Source of the DNA: Lodderomyces elongisporus
Taxonomy: Eukaryota > Ascomycota > Pichiomycetes > Serinales > Debaryomycetaceae
Assembly (NCBI RefSeq): GCF_030384665.1
Contig: NC_083679.1
Location: 806,001 to 870,000 of the forward strand
Length of the DNA: 64,000 nucleotides
Direction of reading: 5' to 3'
Made by a program: the position numbers and the translations under genes. Below, one piece after another: positions 50,454 through 59,829 of the stretch (positions are counted from its first letter, which is position 1; every line of letters begins with the position of its first letter). Under the pieces are notes generated by a model that ran no database searches, was not told the origin of the DNA, and was given only the letters and a program-made list of their open reading frames with translations.

Positions 50454-52310
50454 ATGTCTGACAATTTCTTCATCAAAAACAAGACAGCTATTGTAGCCAC
50501 TGCTCTTGCTGTCACATCAGCTGTTGGAGCATACTACTACTATAGCCAACAACAATCCACATCTACGTCATCATCATCATCATCATCAAAGTCCAAGTCT
50601 GACTCTGTTTCTGATAGTGCGGCAGATGACGTTAGTGGTCCTGGCTCATCATCCTCGGCATCAAAGAACAAAAAGAAGAAGAAGAAGAGTAAAGGTACAT
50701 CTGCTAGTCCCGAACCTGAAACCGCTAGCTCGTCAACTGAACATACCAAGAAGTCGAAATATCCAGTTGATTCCCAAGGATTACCAGCAATTACTGCAGA
50801 TGTGATTGCACAAATTTCTGGAGCAGAGAAGGAGGAATGGGCTTTGCAATTGAAAGAGGATGGAAACACCGAATTCAAGAACAAAAAATTTGAAAAAGCC
50901 ATTGCATACTATACTGCCGCTTTGGAGTTGAAAAAGGACCCAATTTTCTACTCAAACAGATCAGCATGTTACGCTGCATTAGATGATCACGAAAAGGTCA
51001 TCGAGGATACAACCGAGGCTATCAAATTGAAGCCAGACTACACAAAGTGTATTTTGAGAAGAGCCACTAGTTACGAGGTATTGGAAAAATATGAAGATGC
51101 TATGTTTGATTTGACCGCATTGACCATTTATGGTGGGTTTTCAAACAAATCGGTCGAGCAAGTTCTTGAAAGAGTTTTAAGGAAACACTCCATCAAGATT
51201 GTTGACGGAAAGAAAAAGATTATCGCATTACCATCAGCTGCCACCATTGGCTCATTCTTTGGCGCATTCAGTGAGGATCCAGCATTGGAATACCTTAATG
51301 AATCAAGTGAAGGTGGAGAAAAGTTTTTATACGATGCATTAATGAAGATCAAGGGCAACTCCAGAGATGGATATGAGGAAGCTGACACTTTAGTCAACCA
51401 AGCTGTTGGTGCATTAACTAATGATGAACAAGACGAAAAGAAGAAAGAGTCATTGGCCATTGCTTTGGAATACAATGCAGCATTCCAATTCTTGAAGAAT
51501 GATCCAACCACTGCAGCAGAGTTGATTGATAAGGCTATTGCGCTCAAGCCAAGACCAAGAGCTTATGTGTTTAGAGCTTTGATTAATGCTGACAGGTCAT
51601 CTTATGAAGAAGCATTGAAAGATTTCAAGCTTGCAGAAGAGTTGGACCCATCTTCGCCAGATATTTTCTACCACTTGGGTCAATTATACTACCTCACCTC
51701 TGACTTGGCCAATGCCGAAGTTAATTTCAACAAGGCCAAAGCCTTGCACCCAGATAACGTTTATGCATACATCCAATTAGCCTGTATCACCTACAAGAAC
51801 GGTCAACAAGAAGAGGCATTTGAAAAATTCACTGAAGCCAAGTTGAAGTTCCCAACCAGTCCAGAAATTCCAAACTACTATGGTGAAATTTTGGCGGACA
51901 AGGGTGACATTCCGGGTGCTTTGAAACAGTTTGATATTTCTGCTAGATTGCAAGAAAAATTGGACCGTTTTAGCGTTGGTGCTTTGCCATTGATTAATCA
52001 AGCCACTGTGATATCAAGAGAAAGTTTGGAGAAATTGCCTGAGGCAGAACAACTTCTTCAAAAGGCATGTGAATTGGATCCTAAATCCGAATTGGCAAGA
52101 ATCTCTTTGGCACAAATCAAATTACAAAAAGACGAAGTAGATGATGCCATTGTATTGTTTGAAGAAAGTTGTGACTTGGCCAGATCTATCGAAGAAAAAA
52201 TTCAGGCTGTATCGTTTGCAGAGGCTACCAAGATGCAAAAGAGAATCAAGGCTGATCCTATTTTGACAGCCAAGATTGCTGAATTGATGAGACAAGGTGG
52301 TGCTTTCTAA
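50454..52310 (+). CDS. TOM70: Mitochondrial import receptor Tom70
   Basis: 618 residues, ATG start. An N-terminal membrane anchor covers about residues 10-28 (TAIVATALAVTSAVGAYYYY), then a Ser/Lys linker, then TPR units from about 125 (EEWALQLKEDGNTEFKNKKFEKAIAYYTAAL) through the C-terminus with clear later repeats (PDIFYHLGQLYYLTSDLANAEVNFNKAK). Tom70 sits in the outer membrane and takes carrier precursors from Hsp70/Hsp90 chaperones. The HSP90 gene is at the end of this window, without implied coupling. Reading all codons shows no CTG, as expected of a highly expressed gene in a CUG-Ser yeast. Confidence 0.95.
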   Translation: MSDNFFIKNKTAIVATALAVTSAVGAYYYYSQQQSTSTSSSSSSSKSKSDSVSDSAADDVSGPGSSSSASKNKKKKKKSKGTSASPEPETASSSTEHTKKSKYPVDSQGLPAITADVIAQISGAEKEEWALQLKEDGNTEFKNKKFEKAIAYYTAALELKKDPIFYSNRSACYAALDDHEKVIEDTTEAIKLKPDYTKCILRRATSYEVLEKYEDAMFDLTALTIYGGFSNKSVEQVLERVLRKHSIKIVDGKKKIIALPSAATIGSFFGAFSEDPALEYLNESSEGGEKFLYDALMKIKGNSRDGYEEADTLVNQAVGALTNDEQDEKKKESLAIALEYNAAFQFLKNDPTTAAELIDKAIALKPRPRAYVFRALINADRSSYEEALKDFKLAEELDPSSPDIFYHLGQLYYLTSDLANAEVNFNKAKALHPDNVYAYIQLACITYKNGQQEEAFEKFTEAKLKFPTSPEIPNYYGEILADKGDIPGALKQFDISARLQEKLDRFSVGALPLINQATVISRESLEKLPEAEQLLQKACELDPKSELARISLAQIKLQKDEVDDAIVLFEESCDLARSIEEKIQAVSFAEATKMQKRIKADPILTAKIAELMRQGGAF

Positions 52311-52710
52311 AACTTAAGTGAAAGAACTTGAGAGAAGGTGTGGAGAGTGGCGAAGGAAATATAGTTAAGTTGTGCGATTGATGTTTAAGACGACTTGATT
52401 TGTAAATATATATATATATATGTATGTATGTATATCTACATATATTATTATTGTTAAATTACAGCACGCTCAATAAGCAATTGTGGATAGACAATTTTGG
52501 AACCATCTACTTATACACTCTATACCATAAATTAAATTATTGCTAGTAAGTATTTTGTCTATTTGGTATTTGATATATATTTTCTTTGTCAACAATCGTG
52601 GATACGTTTTTATATGTACCTCTAGATATCAAATTTTATCTCCCATACTATTTTCTTGCATTTTGCGAATATCGCCACTTCCTGATGCCGGCCTATTTGC
52701 TTTTCCCCAC

Positions 52711-52793
52711 ATACACACACACACACACACATACATGCACACACACACACACATACATGCACACACACACACATACATACATGCACACATGCA
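52711..52793. repeat. CA-rich microsatellite with CATACATGCA interruptions
   Basis: Long runs of AC units broken by ATACATGC. It lies about 110 bases before the TEP1 start codon. Confidence 0.9.
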
Positions 52794-52885
52794 AAATTAG
52801 AATTCAGATTTTTTTCCGTTGCATAATCTTTGCAACCACACCACACAAGACAGATCAATCATTTCAGCTTCTTTATAGGATAGCC

Positions 52886-52906
52886 ATGAGCTAATTTATG
52901 CACTAG
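52886..52906 (+). promoter_or_regulatory. TEP1: Two two-codon uORFs directly before TEP1
   Basis: ATG AGC TAA at 52886-52894 and ATG CAC TAG at 52898-52906. The second stop codon touches the TEP1 ATG (TAG|ATG). Both are in the TEP1 frame. Minimal uORFs this close usually lower initiation at the main start. Effect inferred; transcript start unknown. Confidence 0.6.
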
Positions 52907-53968
52907 ATGTCGTTTGTAAAGTCGTTAGTTAGATCACTAGTTGCAGCTCCAAAACAGCTATACTATGAACCAGAGCTTGGTTTGCAACTAGACTTGTCAT
53001 ATATCACACCCCAGCTTATTGTTTCTTCGGCACCTACAACAACATATATCGAATCATGGTATCGGTATCCACTCGGTGACTTGCTCAAGTACCTCAATCT
53101 TAAGCATCCACATCATTGGTGGCTATTTAATTTTCGTGGTGAAGAGCCGGGATATCTAAACGAGGATGTTCAAGGGAGAGTAAATCATTACCCATTCCCT
53201 GATCATTATCCGCCAACGATGGATATAATTATGAAGGCGGTAAAAGAGATCGACGAGTACCTAAAGTTGTCAAATGAAAATGTTGCAGTGCTACATTGTA
53301 AAGCTGGGAAGGGGAGGCTGGGAACAATATGTTGTGCATACCTAATGTACGAGAAGTTACTCTATCGAGGTGAGTCAGACATAACTGTCGATGAAATAGT
53401 CTCATACTACACGCAGAAGCGTATGAGATCAATTACCGGGATGAAGGGTGTGAGCATATTGAGTCAACAAAGGTATTTAGAGTATTGGAGAAGCTTAATA
53501 GTCGATGAAAGCGGTAAAACTAAAGAAGCGTACATGGAGTGGAAACGTGCATATCGAGAAAGTTTCATTACTCATATTGTGTTTCGAAATTGTACACAAG
53601 ACGAAGTTTCCTTTCTGGTCTCAGAATACGTGGCATTGAGTGAAGATTCACTTGGTCGACAAAACACTGTAGCTAAACAATTGTTCAACACATTGTCAAC
53701 CACATTTGCTACGGGTGCCTGGAAACGTGATCAAAGTAATGATCTCATTTATTCTTTTCAAGAACCACAAAGAGTTGGAGAGGATGTAATGATTAGAATT
53801 GGACGGGTCTCTTACCTTTGGTTTAATACATATTTTGAGGCGCTGGATTACGGAAAGAAAGAAAACATATTGCTGTTCTCGTGGAGAGAGATGGACGGAT
53901 TCAAAGGCACACGTCAGCAAGGCACAAAATGTTTTGACAGTATTGAAATTCATTTTGCTTCAACCTGA
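52907..53968 (+). CDS. TEP1: PTEN-family phosphatase
   Basis: 353 residues, ATG start, with stop codons just upstream in frame. The PTEN-like dual-specificity phosphatase domain shows YRYPLGDLLKYLNLKHPHHWWLFNFR, the general-acid loop HYPFPDHYPP and the P-loop HCKAGKGR-x-GT at 130-140 (Cys131, Arg137). Residue 138 is CTG: Leu in the standard code, but Ser in the CUG-Ser clade, which restores the HCX5R(S/T) rule. The Lys pair of the loop (Lys132, Lys135) favours inositol 3-phosphate lipids as in PTEN. The C-terminal half may be a diverged C2 domain. In S. cerevisiae TEP1 neighbours FAR11; here LSM12 lies between. Confidence 0.9.
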   Translation: MSFVKSLVRSLVAAPKQLYYEPELGLQLDLSYITPQLIVSSAPTTTYIESWYRYPLGDLLKYLNLKHPHHWWLFNFRGEEPGYLNEDVQGRVNHYPFPDHYPPTMDIIMKAVKEIDEYLKLSNENVAVLHCKAGKGRLGTICCAYLMYEKLLYRGESDITVDEIVSYYTQKRMRSITGMKGVSILSQQRYLEYWRSLIVDESGKTKEAYMEWKRAYRESFITHIVFRNCTQDEVSFLVSEYVALSEDSLGRQNTVAKQLFNTLSTTFATGAWKRDQSNDLIYSFQEPQRVGEDVMIRIGRVSYLWFNTYFEALDYGKKENILLFSWREMDGFKGTRQQGTKCFDSIEIHFAST

Positions 53969-54095
53969 AAAAGGGGTTTTACAATCATAAATTACAGATT
54001 ACAAATTACAAATTACAAAATACAAACCATCAACAGGTTCAATGTCACTATCGAGATATAAAAATAAATTAGAATTTGACTAAAATTGACTAAGT

Positions 54096-54968
54096 TTATC
54101 CCCCTTTCTTTTCATTGTCAACTTCCAACCAAAATTGTTTTAGGGCACGAGTCAAAGATGCTAGAAACTTACTCTCCTTGGTCCTTGTAATGACTTGTAT
54201 ATTCTTTGTTGTATTTGTGAATGGCTTGTGAATTTTAATTTCATCGTGGACAATGATTTCGGAGTGTTTTGGGTTACCATATTTGATATTCGTTTCACCA
54301 TATAACTTTATAAGTTTTTCGTAAAGTTGCGATGCGATTGGATTTGGATTTGGATCTGGTGTTGGTGTTGGTGTTGGTGATGTTTGTTTACTATGCTGAG
54401 ATGTGGAATTAATATGCCTGGGTTCAGATGCAAGTTGTTGATGCAGATGCTGTTGCTGTTGCGTTTGTGGCTGTGCCTGTGCCTGTACCTGTGTCTGTGT
54501 TTGGTTCAGACCTTGATTTTGGTTTTGTCCTTGGGCCTGAACCTGTGACGTTTTGAGAGCGGGCGAAGTCTCGTTCTTGCTTGAACTAGAATTCAACTGT
54601 TTTCCTTGCTCATGTTGCTCGTGAATTTCTTTCCCGATTTTTTCTGAGAGATACTTTTTCAAGTCTTCAACATTTATTGGCTTTAGCTGCACATCATCTC
54701 CCTTGTACGGTTTTGAATTTCGCTTGTTCTTCTGTGGGAAAGGTTGCAACACCATTATACTCTTGATGAATGATGTATTGATAACTCTGTACGTACTATG
54801 CGGCGAAGTGAGCTCCTTATCCTTTGAGGTTCGGAGATTTGACGTTTTAAGTACAAGAATCTCATTGGACAGAGAATAGGTGTAGATGACACCTGTAATT
54901 TCTTGATCTAGTAAAGTGGTTATCTTGATTTTTAGATTAAAAACTTGATCAAAACTTTGAATAGACAT
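54096..54968 (-). CDS. LSM12: LSm12-like protein (Sm-like plus anticodon-binding-like domain)
   Basis: 290 residues, ATG start. The N-terminal LSM domain (about 5-75) reads FNLKIKITTLLDQEITGVIYTYSLSNEILVLKT and YRVINTSFIKSIMVLQ. The C-terminal AD domain (about 210-283) reads LYEKLIKLYGETNIKYG and KPFTNTTKNIQVITRTKESKFLASLTRALKQFW. The middle is expanded by a Gln-rich stretch (QAQ/NQ/TQ repeats) and a Thr/Pro repeat. LSm12 works with Pbp1 (ataxin-2) in polysome-associated RNA regulation. It is convergent with TEP1, 127 bases between stops. Confidence 0.88.
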   Translation of the reverse strand: MSIQSFDQVFNLKIKITTLLDQEITGVIYTYSLSNEILVLKTSNLRTSKDKELTSPHSTYRVINTSFIKSIMVLQPFPQKNKRNSKPYKGDDVQLKPINVEDLKKYLSEKIGKEIHEQHEQGKQLNSSSSKNETSPALKTSQVQAQGQNQNQGLNQTQTQVQAQAQPQTQQQQHLHQQLASEPRHINSTSQHSKQTSPTPTPTPDPNPNPIASQLYEKLIKLYGETNIKYGNPKHSEIIVHDEIKIHKPFTNTTKNIQVITRTKESKFLASLTRALKQFWLEVDNEKKGG

Positions 54969-55768
54969 CTCGGTACGGAATGAATGTTACTAGTTATGTG
55001 AGTAGATATTGAACAAGAAAGATAAACGTGACTAAAGATTTGAACAGCAGAAGAATGTTTAGGCAATTGATGAGTATTTTGTTGATGACTGTTTTTTGTA
55101 GCCACTCTCGATTTGAGAATTACCAATTTTTCATATTCGTTCTCCCCCGATGTCACACTGTCCTTGAAAGCACATACACACACAAGAAAAAAAAAATGTA
55201 TATATATGTATATGTATGTATACAGATATTCATATCTACATGTCGTGACTCTTTCTACGACACATCTCTCGAATTACCACGATGCAATGTGACATAAGAC
55301 GACGCGACTCGACTTGTCAAAACATTACAATACACAATACAAGACAAAACAAGACAAAACAAGACAAGACAAGACAAGACAAGACAAGACAAGACAAGAC
55401 AAGACAAGACAAGACATGATCTTGCATTCAGGGCGCAATTTAACAGCACCTCCGCCCCGTCGCCTTCTGAGCTTTAGAAACGATTACATATCGAGTTTCG
55501 AAGTTAGATTCAACTGAGCTCACTCAGATATAAAGCCACCACCGAAACTGAAACCAAAAAGCGAAAACTAAAGTCAACAGAAAGAAAAAAGGAAAGAAGG
55601 AAATCAAAAAAAAAAGGAAAAAATAGAAGAAGAACTTGGGAGAATTTGGAAAATTTTGGGATCTGTGAATAGACTAAAATAAACTGAAAAAGGAAAACAA
55701 AAAAAAAATAAAAAAATAAAGAGCAAAAGTACAAATTGCTCGGCTGGAGATGAAAGAAAGAGAGTATA
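54969..55768. other. Divergent promoter region LSM12 / FAR11
   Basis: Contains the AAGAC pentamer repeat at 55341-55415 and A-rich tracts. ORFs over the pentamer are repeat translations. A uORF overlaps the FAR11 start. Confidence 0.6.
55341..55415. repeat. (AAGAC)n pentamer repeat, about 15 units
   Basis: A run of in-register 5-base units (two early units AAAAC). It lies about 350-430 bases upstream of FAR11. Confidence 0.95.
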
Positions 55769-55794
55769 ATGAATTATGGGCCCATACAAATTGA
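55750..55794 (+). promoter_or_regulatory. FAR11: uORF overlapping the FAR11 start
   Basis: ATG at 55750, stop TGA at 55792-55794, 14 codons plus stop, shifted by +1 from the FAR11 frame (ATG 55769). Ribosomes that start here would pass the FAR11 ATG. Effect depends on the transcript start. Confidence 0.45.
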
Positions 55795-58555
55795 TCAATT
55801 GGAAGACCTGATCATCGATCATCCCGATGCAGAGACCCGTCAGGAGTTAAACGATACCTCTCTTGATGAAACATTCCAAAAAAAGTTGAGTGCAAAAGCT
55901 CATGAAATTGAAATGGCCAATAGTGGACCAAAAAACAATGAGTCCAACTACAATGACAATGATATGAGCTATCAATTTTTAGTGACGAAGCTGCACTTGC
56001 TGTATGAATATAAGGAGATTGAAGATATCGAGCAAGCAATCAGTGAATGGTTTACTTATAGTGATCTAAAAGCTGTGGGTGTGGCGGCGGGCGTATTAGC
56101 GCTGTCGAAGGTGTTTAACAATGATATAGACAAATCACTACAAGAATTGAACCAATTAAACCAGTCTGGACTTGAAGATGATTTGGATTGTTTAAAGAAT
56201 ATTTTGTATTTTAGTTTTGGACTTACAAATGGCAGTGATCCAGGTGATAGAGTAGCGACTAAGACTGCTCAAATCGAGAATATTATTCACCACAATGAAT
56301 ATTTAATTTCTCAAAAGGCTTACGAACCACTAATAAATATGGTGATTAATTTTTTAGACAAAAGAGTCAAGATTGATAAACAAGGAGGATTTGAAAAGAG
56401 CAACTTACTTTCAAGAAAGGAACTGGGCAATTACTTTAAGTTGCTCACGTTAATTTACTTTATGATTCTCGTATCATTAAAGGAACCTGGAAAGAGCTCT
56501 ATAGTCTTTAAGAAGTTTTTGCGAGAATCATGTTTTATGGAAAAGATTCTACTGTTTATTGTGCATTGGAAATGGTTTCCAAACAACTCGTATCGAACTC
56601 GGTACTTGATACTAATTTTCAATAAACTAATATTTTTCGAATTTGGAGATTCCGAACAAATACGCCAATGTGACAACTACCTCAATGCAAAACATAACAT
56701 TACAAAAAATAAAGCAGATATTGAAGATAAGACGCGGTTAACGTGTTCTCCTTTGGATTATTTTGCATTTCGAGAAGACTTGTTGGATAAATTTCCTTTA
56801 TTTGATGCAAATGTGGGAGGTCAGAGCCGCAATAGTAATAGTGATGGCAACAGTAATGATGTCCATGCTTTTTCATCTACATCTAATCAAGAGGAACTAA
56901 AATCAATTGAGAAGCAACAACAACAGTTTATGTCTATAAATGCGTTCTCAAATTCTTTAGCTAGTACTCTTGAAATTCCAAGAACTAACAAATCGCATAG
57001 CGTATTGAGCCAGCTACCCACGCAACCAGTTCATCTTGCTACACCTATACCTTCTCCAAAATTGGCGGCTTCTGATTACATGACAGGAGGCGAAAAGATT
57101 AGGAAATCATACCAAGTTAATCAATCAATGCCCTTTATTTATCCTGTAGATCCAAATTCCAAATATTCGGTACCGGTGGCTATGATTGAAGCTGACAAAA
57201 TATTGCAAAATGCAGTGTATGAAAGTTATTCGTTGAAAATGTTGTGGAAAGAACGCGACAAGTTTATGCAGCAGGAAAGGGGATACGAAAGCGCTTATGG
57301 TAAAGATGACAATTTTGACTTGGAGCAGTCAGCTGTAAAGCCAGAATTGAAGGCAAATACAGATGCAAATGCAGATACAGATGCAAATACAGATGCAAAT
57401 TCTGACCACTATGAAGTTGATTCAAAAAATGTTGCTCTGCTCCAACGTGTTGAGCAATTTTACGCTTCTTCTCTTTCAAAGTTGCACACTTTTGTCAAAG
57501 TTCTTATTGAAATCATCAAGAGCAATCGTATTGAGACCAACTTGAATTTCTATGAACTTGAATTAAACCCCAGTACATCATATATGATTAATTCCCCTGT
57601 CTCCCAATCCAATGATAATGCCAGGTCGAAAATTGAGATGGTGTTAATGCTGCAGTTGGAAGTTTTGAGTGTTAAGGAAACAACTTGTAAAGCAGTTACG
57701 GACATTTTACTCAATTTGCTTTCTTGGTTGAAAAGAAGCCATATTTTGAAGAGCTATTATTTTTCTTCCTTGTTATTTGACCAACAATTTTTTTCAATTG
57801 CCTTGGATTATATCGGTGGCTCATTCAACAATCCTAATAATCAAAGTACCGCACCGCCCAAATCAGATGAGTTGATTGAATATGAAGTATTGATCAATCA
57901 GAACCGATTACTTAATCCGCAAATAAAGCTTCCAACAATGAATTTTTTTAACCACTGCTTAGGTTTAAGGAACAAGTCTTATGATTACCAATTCATAAAC
58001 AAGACATTTATTTCAGAATTGCCAAAGGAAATTGACGAAAACAACATTAATCATGTTCAAATTAGAAATTATAATGCCAATTTTGCACATATTTTGTCGA
58101 ATTTGCTTCGAATCCTCAATAAGGTTGTTATAAAGAACCAAAGTCAGCGGATTTTTGCACTAAATGATTTAAAGCCCTCAGAGCTTTTTAAAATGATTTT
58201 AATAAATTACGACACCCCGGCCTTTTCAAAACCAATATTAAAGATCATGAAAAAATTAGTGCCTTACCAGGGCCGCAAGTGGAAAAATGTCAACATGGAT
58301 CTCATTAGCTCGATATATATGAATTGCAAGTTGAGCATGAAAGACAGTTGGCTTAGTGGGAGGGATTTGGAAAGTGATTTCAATACCAGTTATGATCAGG
58401 AAGTTGCGCTTAGAGCATTATTACAATTCTACAATATAAGGCGATACCCAAGCGAGATGGAAAAAATCGGCTACAAGCTCAACAATGATGCTGAAAACTT
58501 TGATATCTCGGATATCCCAGCATTGAATTTGGAAAGTATTGATTTGTCTAGTTGA
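55769..58555 (+). CDS. FAR11: STRIPAK-complex subunit (STRIP1/2 homologue)
   Basis: 928 residues, ATG start. The N-terminal N1221-type domain (about 60-330) includes YQFLVTKLHLLYEYKEIEDIEQAISEWF and FIVHWKWFPNNSYRTRYLILIFNKLIFFEFGD. A disordered linker contains an Ala/Asp/Thr/Asn repeat (ANADTDANTDAN, about 530-545). The C-terminal DUF3402 block begins near the YESYSLKMLWKERDKF segment and continues to YQGRKWKNVNMDLISSIYMNCK and the end. Far11 acts in pheromone arrest and TORC2/STRIPAK signalling at the ER. A uORF overlaps the start. In S. cerevisiae it neighbours TEP1. Confidence 0.92.
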   Translation: MNYGPIQIDQLEDLIIDHPDAETRQELNDTSLDETFQKKLSAKAHEIEMANSGPKNNESNYNDNDMSYQFLVTKLHLLYEYKEIEDIEQAISEWFTYSDLKAVGVAAGVLALSKVFNNDIDKSLQELNQLNQSGLEDDLDCLKNILYFSFGLTNGSDPGDRVATKTAQIENIIHHNEYLISQKAYEPLINMVINFLDKRVKIDKQGGFEKSNLLSRKELGNYFKLLTLIYFMILVSLKEPGKSSIVFKKFLRESCFMEKILLFIVHWKWFPNNSYRTRYLILIFNKLIFFEFGDSEQIRQCDNYLNAKHNITKNKADIEDKTRLTCSPLDYFAFREDLLDKFPLFDANVGGQSRNSNSDGNSNDVHAFSSTSNQEELKSIEKQQQQFMSINAFSNSLASTLEIPRTNKSHSVLSQLPTQPVHLATPIPSPKLAASDYMTGGEKIRKSYQVNQSMPFIYPVDPNSKYSVPVAMIEADKILQNAVYESYSLKMLWKERDKFMQQERGYESAYGKDDNFDLEQSAVKPELKANTDANADTDANTDANSDHYEVDSKNVALLQRVEQFYASSLSKLHTFVKVLIEIIKSNRIETNLNFYELELNPSTSYMINSPVSQSNDNARSKIEMVLMLQLEVLSVKETTCKAVTDILLNLLSWLKRSHILKSYYFSSLLFDQQFFSIALDYIGGSFNNPNNQSTAPPKSDELIEYEVLINQNRLLNPQIKLPTMNFFNHCLGLRNKSYDYQFINKTFISELPKEIDENNINHVQIRNYNANFAHILSNLLRILNKVVIKNQSQRIFALNDLKPSELFKMILINYDTPAFSKPILKIMKKLVPYQGRKWKNVNMDLISSIYMNCKLSMKDSWLSGRDLESDFNTSYDQEVALRALLQFYNIRRYPSEMEKIGYKLNNDAENFDISDIPALNLESIDLSS

Positions 58556-59085
58556 ATATAAAATAAAAACCATGGTATTTTTTTTCACTTTGCAGAGGCC
58601 GTCTAGCATATAAACATTTGCGCTCTCTCTCTCTCTCGCCCACTCTCTCCTTTTCGTTTTCATTTTCGTTTTCGTTTTCGTTTTCTTCTTCTTTTTCGTT
58701 CGGTCCCTTTGTCTCTTTGTCTCTACGTTTTCCTCATTTCTTTCTTCCATCATCTTTATACCATTTTGTCTATGTACTTTGTTGTTGGTTCTTTTTTCTG
58801 TTACATATACAAATATTTAAATATTTATTTTTTTTTTTGCGTCTGGTTGTCATAGTCAATTGAGCGGGTAATGGTGTGTAAAACTGACGAAAAAAATTTG
58901 TCAACTGCAATCCCACAAAGGTTGCGAAGTTGCAGTATCAGCTTGAAAAAGGAAAACCAAAGTCACTGACTTCAACAACCTCTCTCTCTCTCTCCTTCCC
59001 TCTCTCTTTCCTTTTACATTTAGTTGATCAACATACTATAATCATACTTGTATAACTTAAGTCAATAACTCAAATATAGCAAACG
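58556..59085. other. Spacer FAR11 / TOM22
   Basis: CT repeats at about 58622-58640 and 58981-59000 and a TTTTCG hexamer repeat at about 58651-58688. No gene. Confidence 0.55.
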
Positions 59086-59529
59086 ATGGTTAAGGTAACA
59101 CAAATTGAAGACGAGACATTCACCAACGGACAACAAACCGTTGAGAAAGTGGAGATCAACCAATTCTCTGATGACGATGCATCAGACGTTTCTGACTCTG
59201 AGTTTTCCGATGATGACGATTTCGACTATGAGAACGAGACCATATACGATCGTATTGCCGCTTTAAAAGATATAATTCCACCACTGCAACGTGATCAACT
59301 TTCCAGCTTGACTTCAACGGTGAGTTCATATGTTTCAGCTGCTGCAAACAACGGAGGTAAATTGTTGTGGGCATTAACTTCAAGTTCACTTTTGTTGGGT
59401 GTTCCTTTGGCATTGGCAATCTTGAGTGAGACTCAGTTGCAAGAGATGGAGAAGGATATGAGTTTGCAAAAAGCAGCACAAGATGTATTGGCACCAGGCT
59501 CTGACGAAGCATTCAATGAGAAAAAATAA
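59086..59529 (+). CDS. TOM22: Mitochondrial import receptor Tom22
   Basis: 147 residues, ATG start. An acidic cytosolic N-terminal half (DDDASDVSDSEFSDDDDFDYENETIYDRIAALKDIIPP) is followed by a single span at about 91-115 (LLWALTSSSLLLGVPLALAIL) and a short intermembrane-space tail ending DEAFNEKK. Tom22 links the Tom40 channel to Tom20 and Tom70 and passes presequences onward by acidic patches on both sides. TOM70 lies 7 kb upstream on the same strand. Convergent with CPT1 as in S. cerevisiae. Confidence 0.93.
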   Translation: MVKVTQIEDETFTNGQQTVEKVEINQFSDDDASDVSDSEFSDDDDFDYENETIYDRIAALKDIIPPLQRDQLSSLTSTVSSYVSAAANNGGKLLWALTSSSLLLGVPLALAILSETQLQEMEKDMSLQKAAQDVLAPGSDEAFNEKK

Positions 59530-59829
59530 ATTTTGTGATAGGGAACATGTAGAAGGAGCGAAGAATAAGAATGAGGAAGGAGAATGAGGGAAAGAGTCGG
59601 ATAACGTGATTCTATATAATAGTGTGTCGTTTGATTGTCTAATTCATTATTAGCTTGATTCGTTTCGATTTGATCTATTTGGATCTATCTTGATTTATCT
59701 TGACTTTCGAAAAAAGTGTATTCTAGTTGAAGATTGTGTATATAACTTGTAATCTATCTAACATTCTAGTCTAAAATATGATTGTACAATTTACTTTGCT
59801 CAGCGGATACACTTGGACAGGTGGCTATC
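59530..59829. other. Convergent 3' spacer TOM22 / CPT1
   Basis: AT-rich. No gene or RNA seen. Confidence 0.5.

Larger units (their letters stand above)
52311..52906. other. Spacer TOM70 / TEP1
   Basis: TA/TG tract at about 52401-52430 and a long CA microsatellite at about 52711-52793. Two minimal uORFs lie at its right end. No gene. Confidence 0.6.

Noticed and set aside
53311..53323. TEP1 read as a catalytically dead phosphatase because Leu replaces Ser/Thr in the P-loop
   Set aside because: The codon is CTG and the window shows CUG-Ser features, so the residue is Ser and the motif is complete.
55314..55517. ORF over the AAGAC array
   Set aside because: Translation of a pentamer repeat only.
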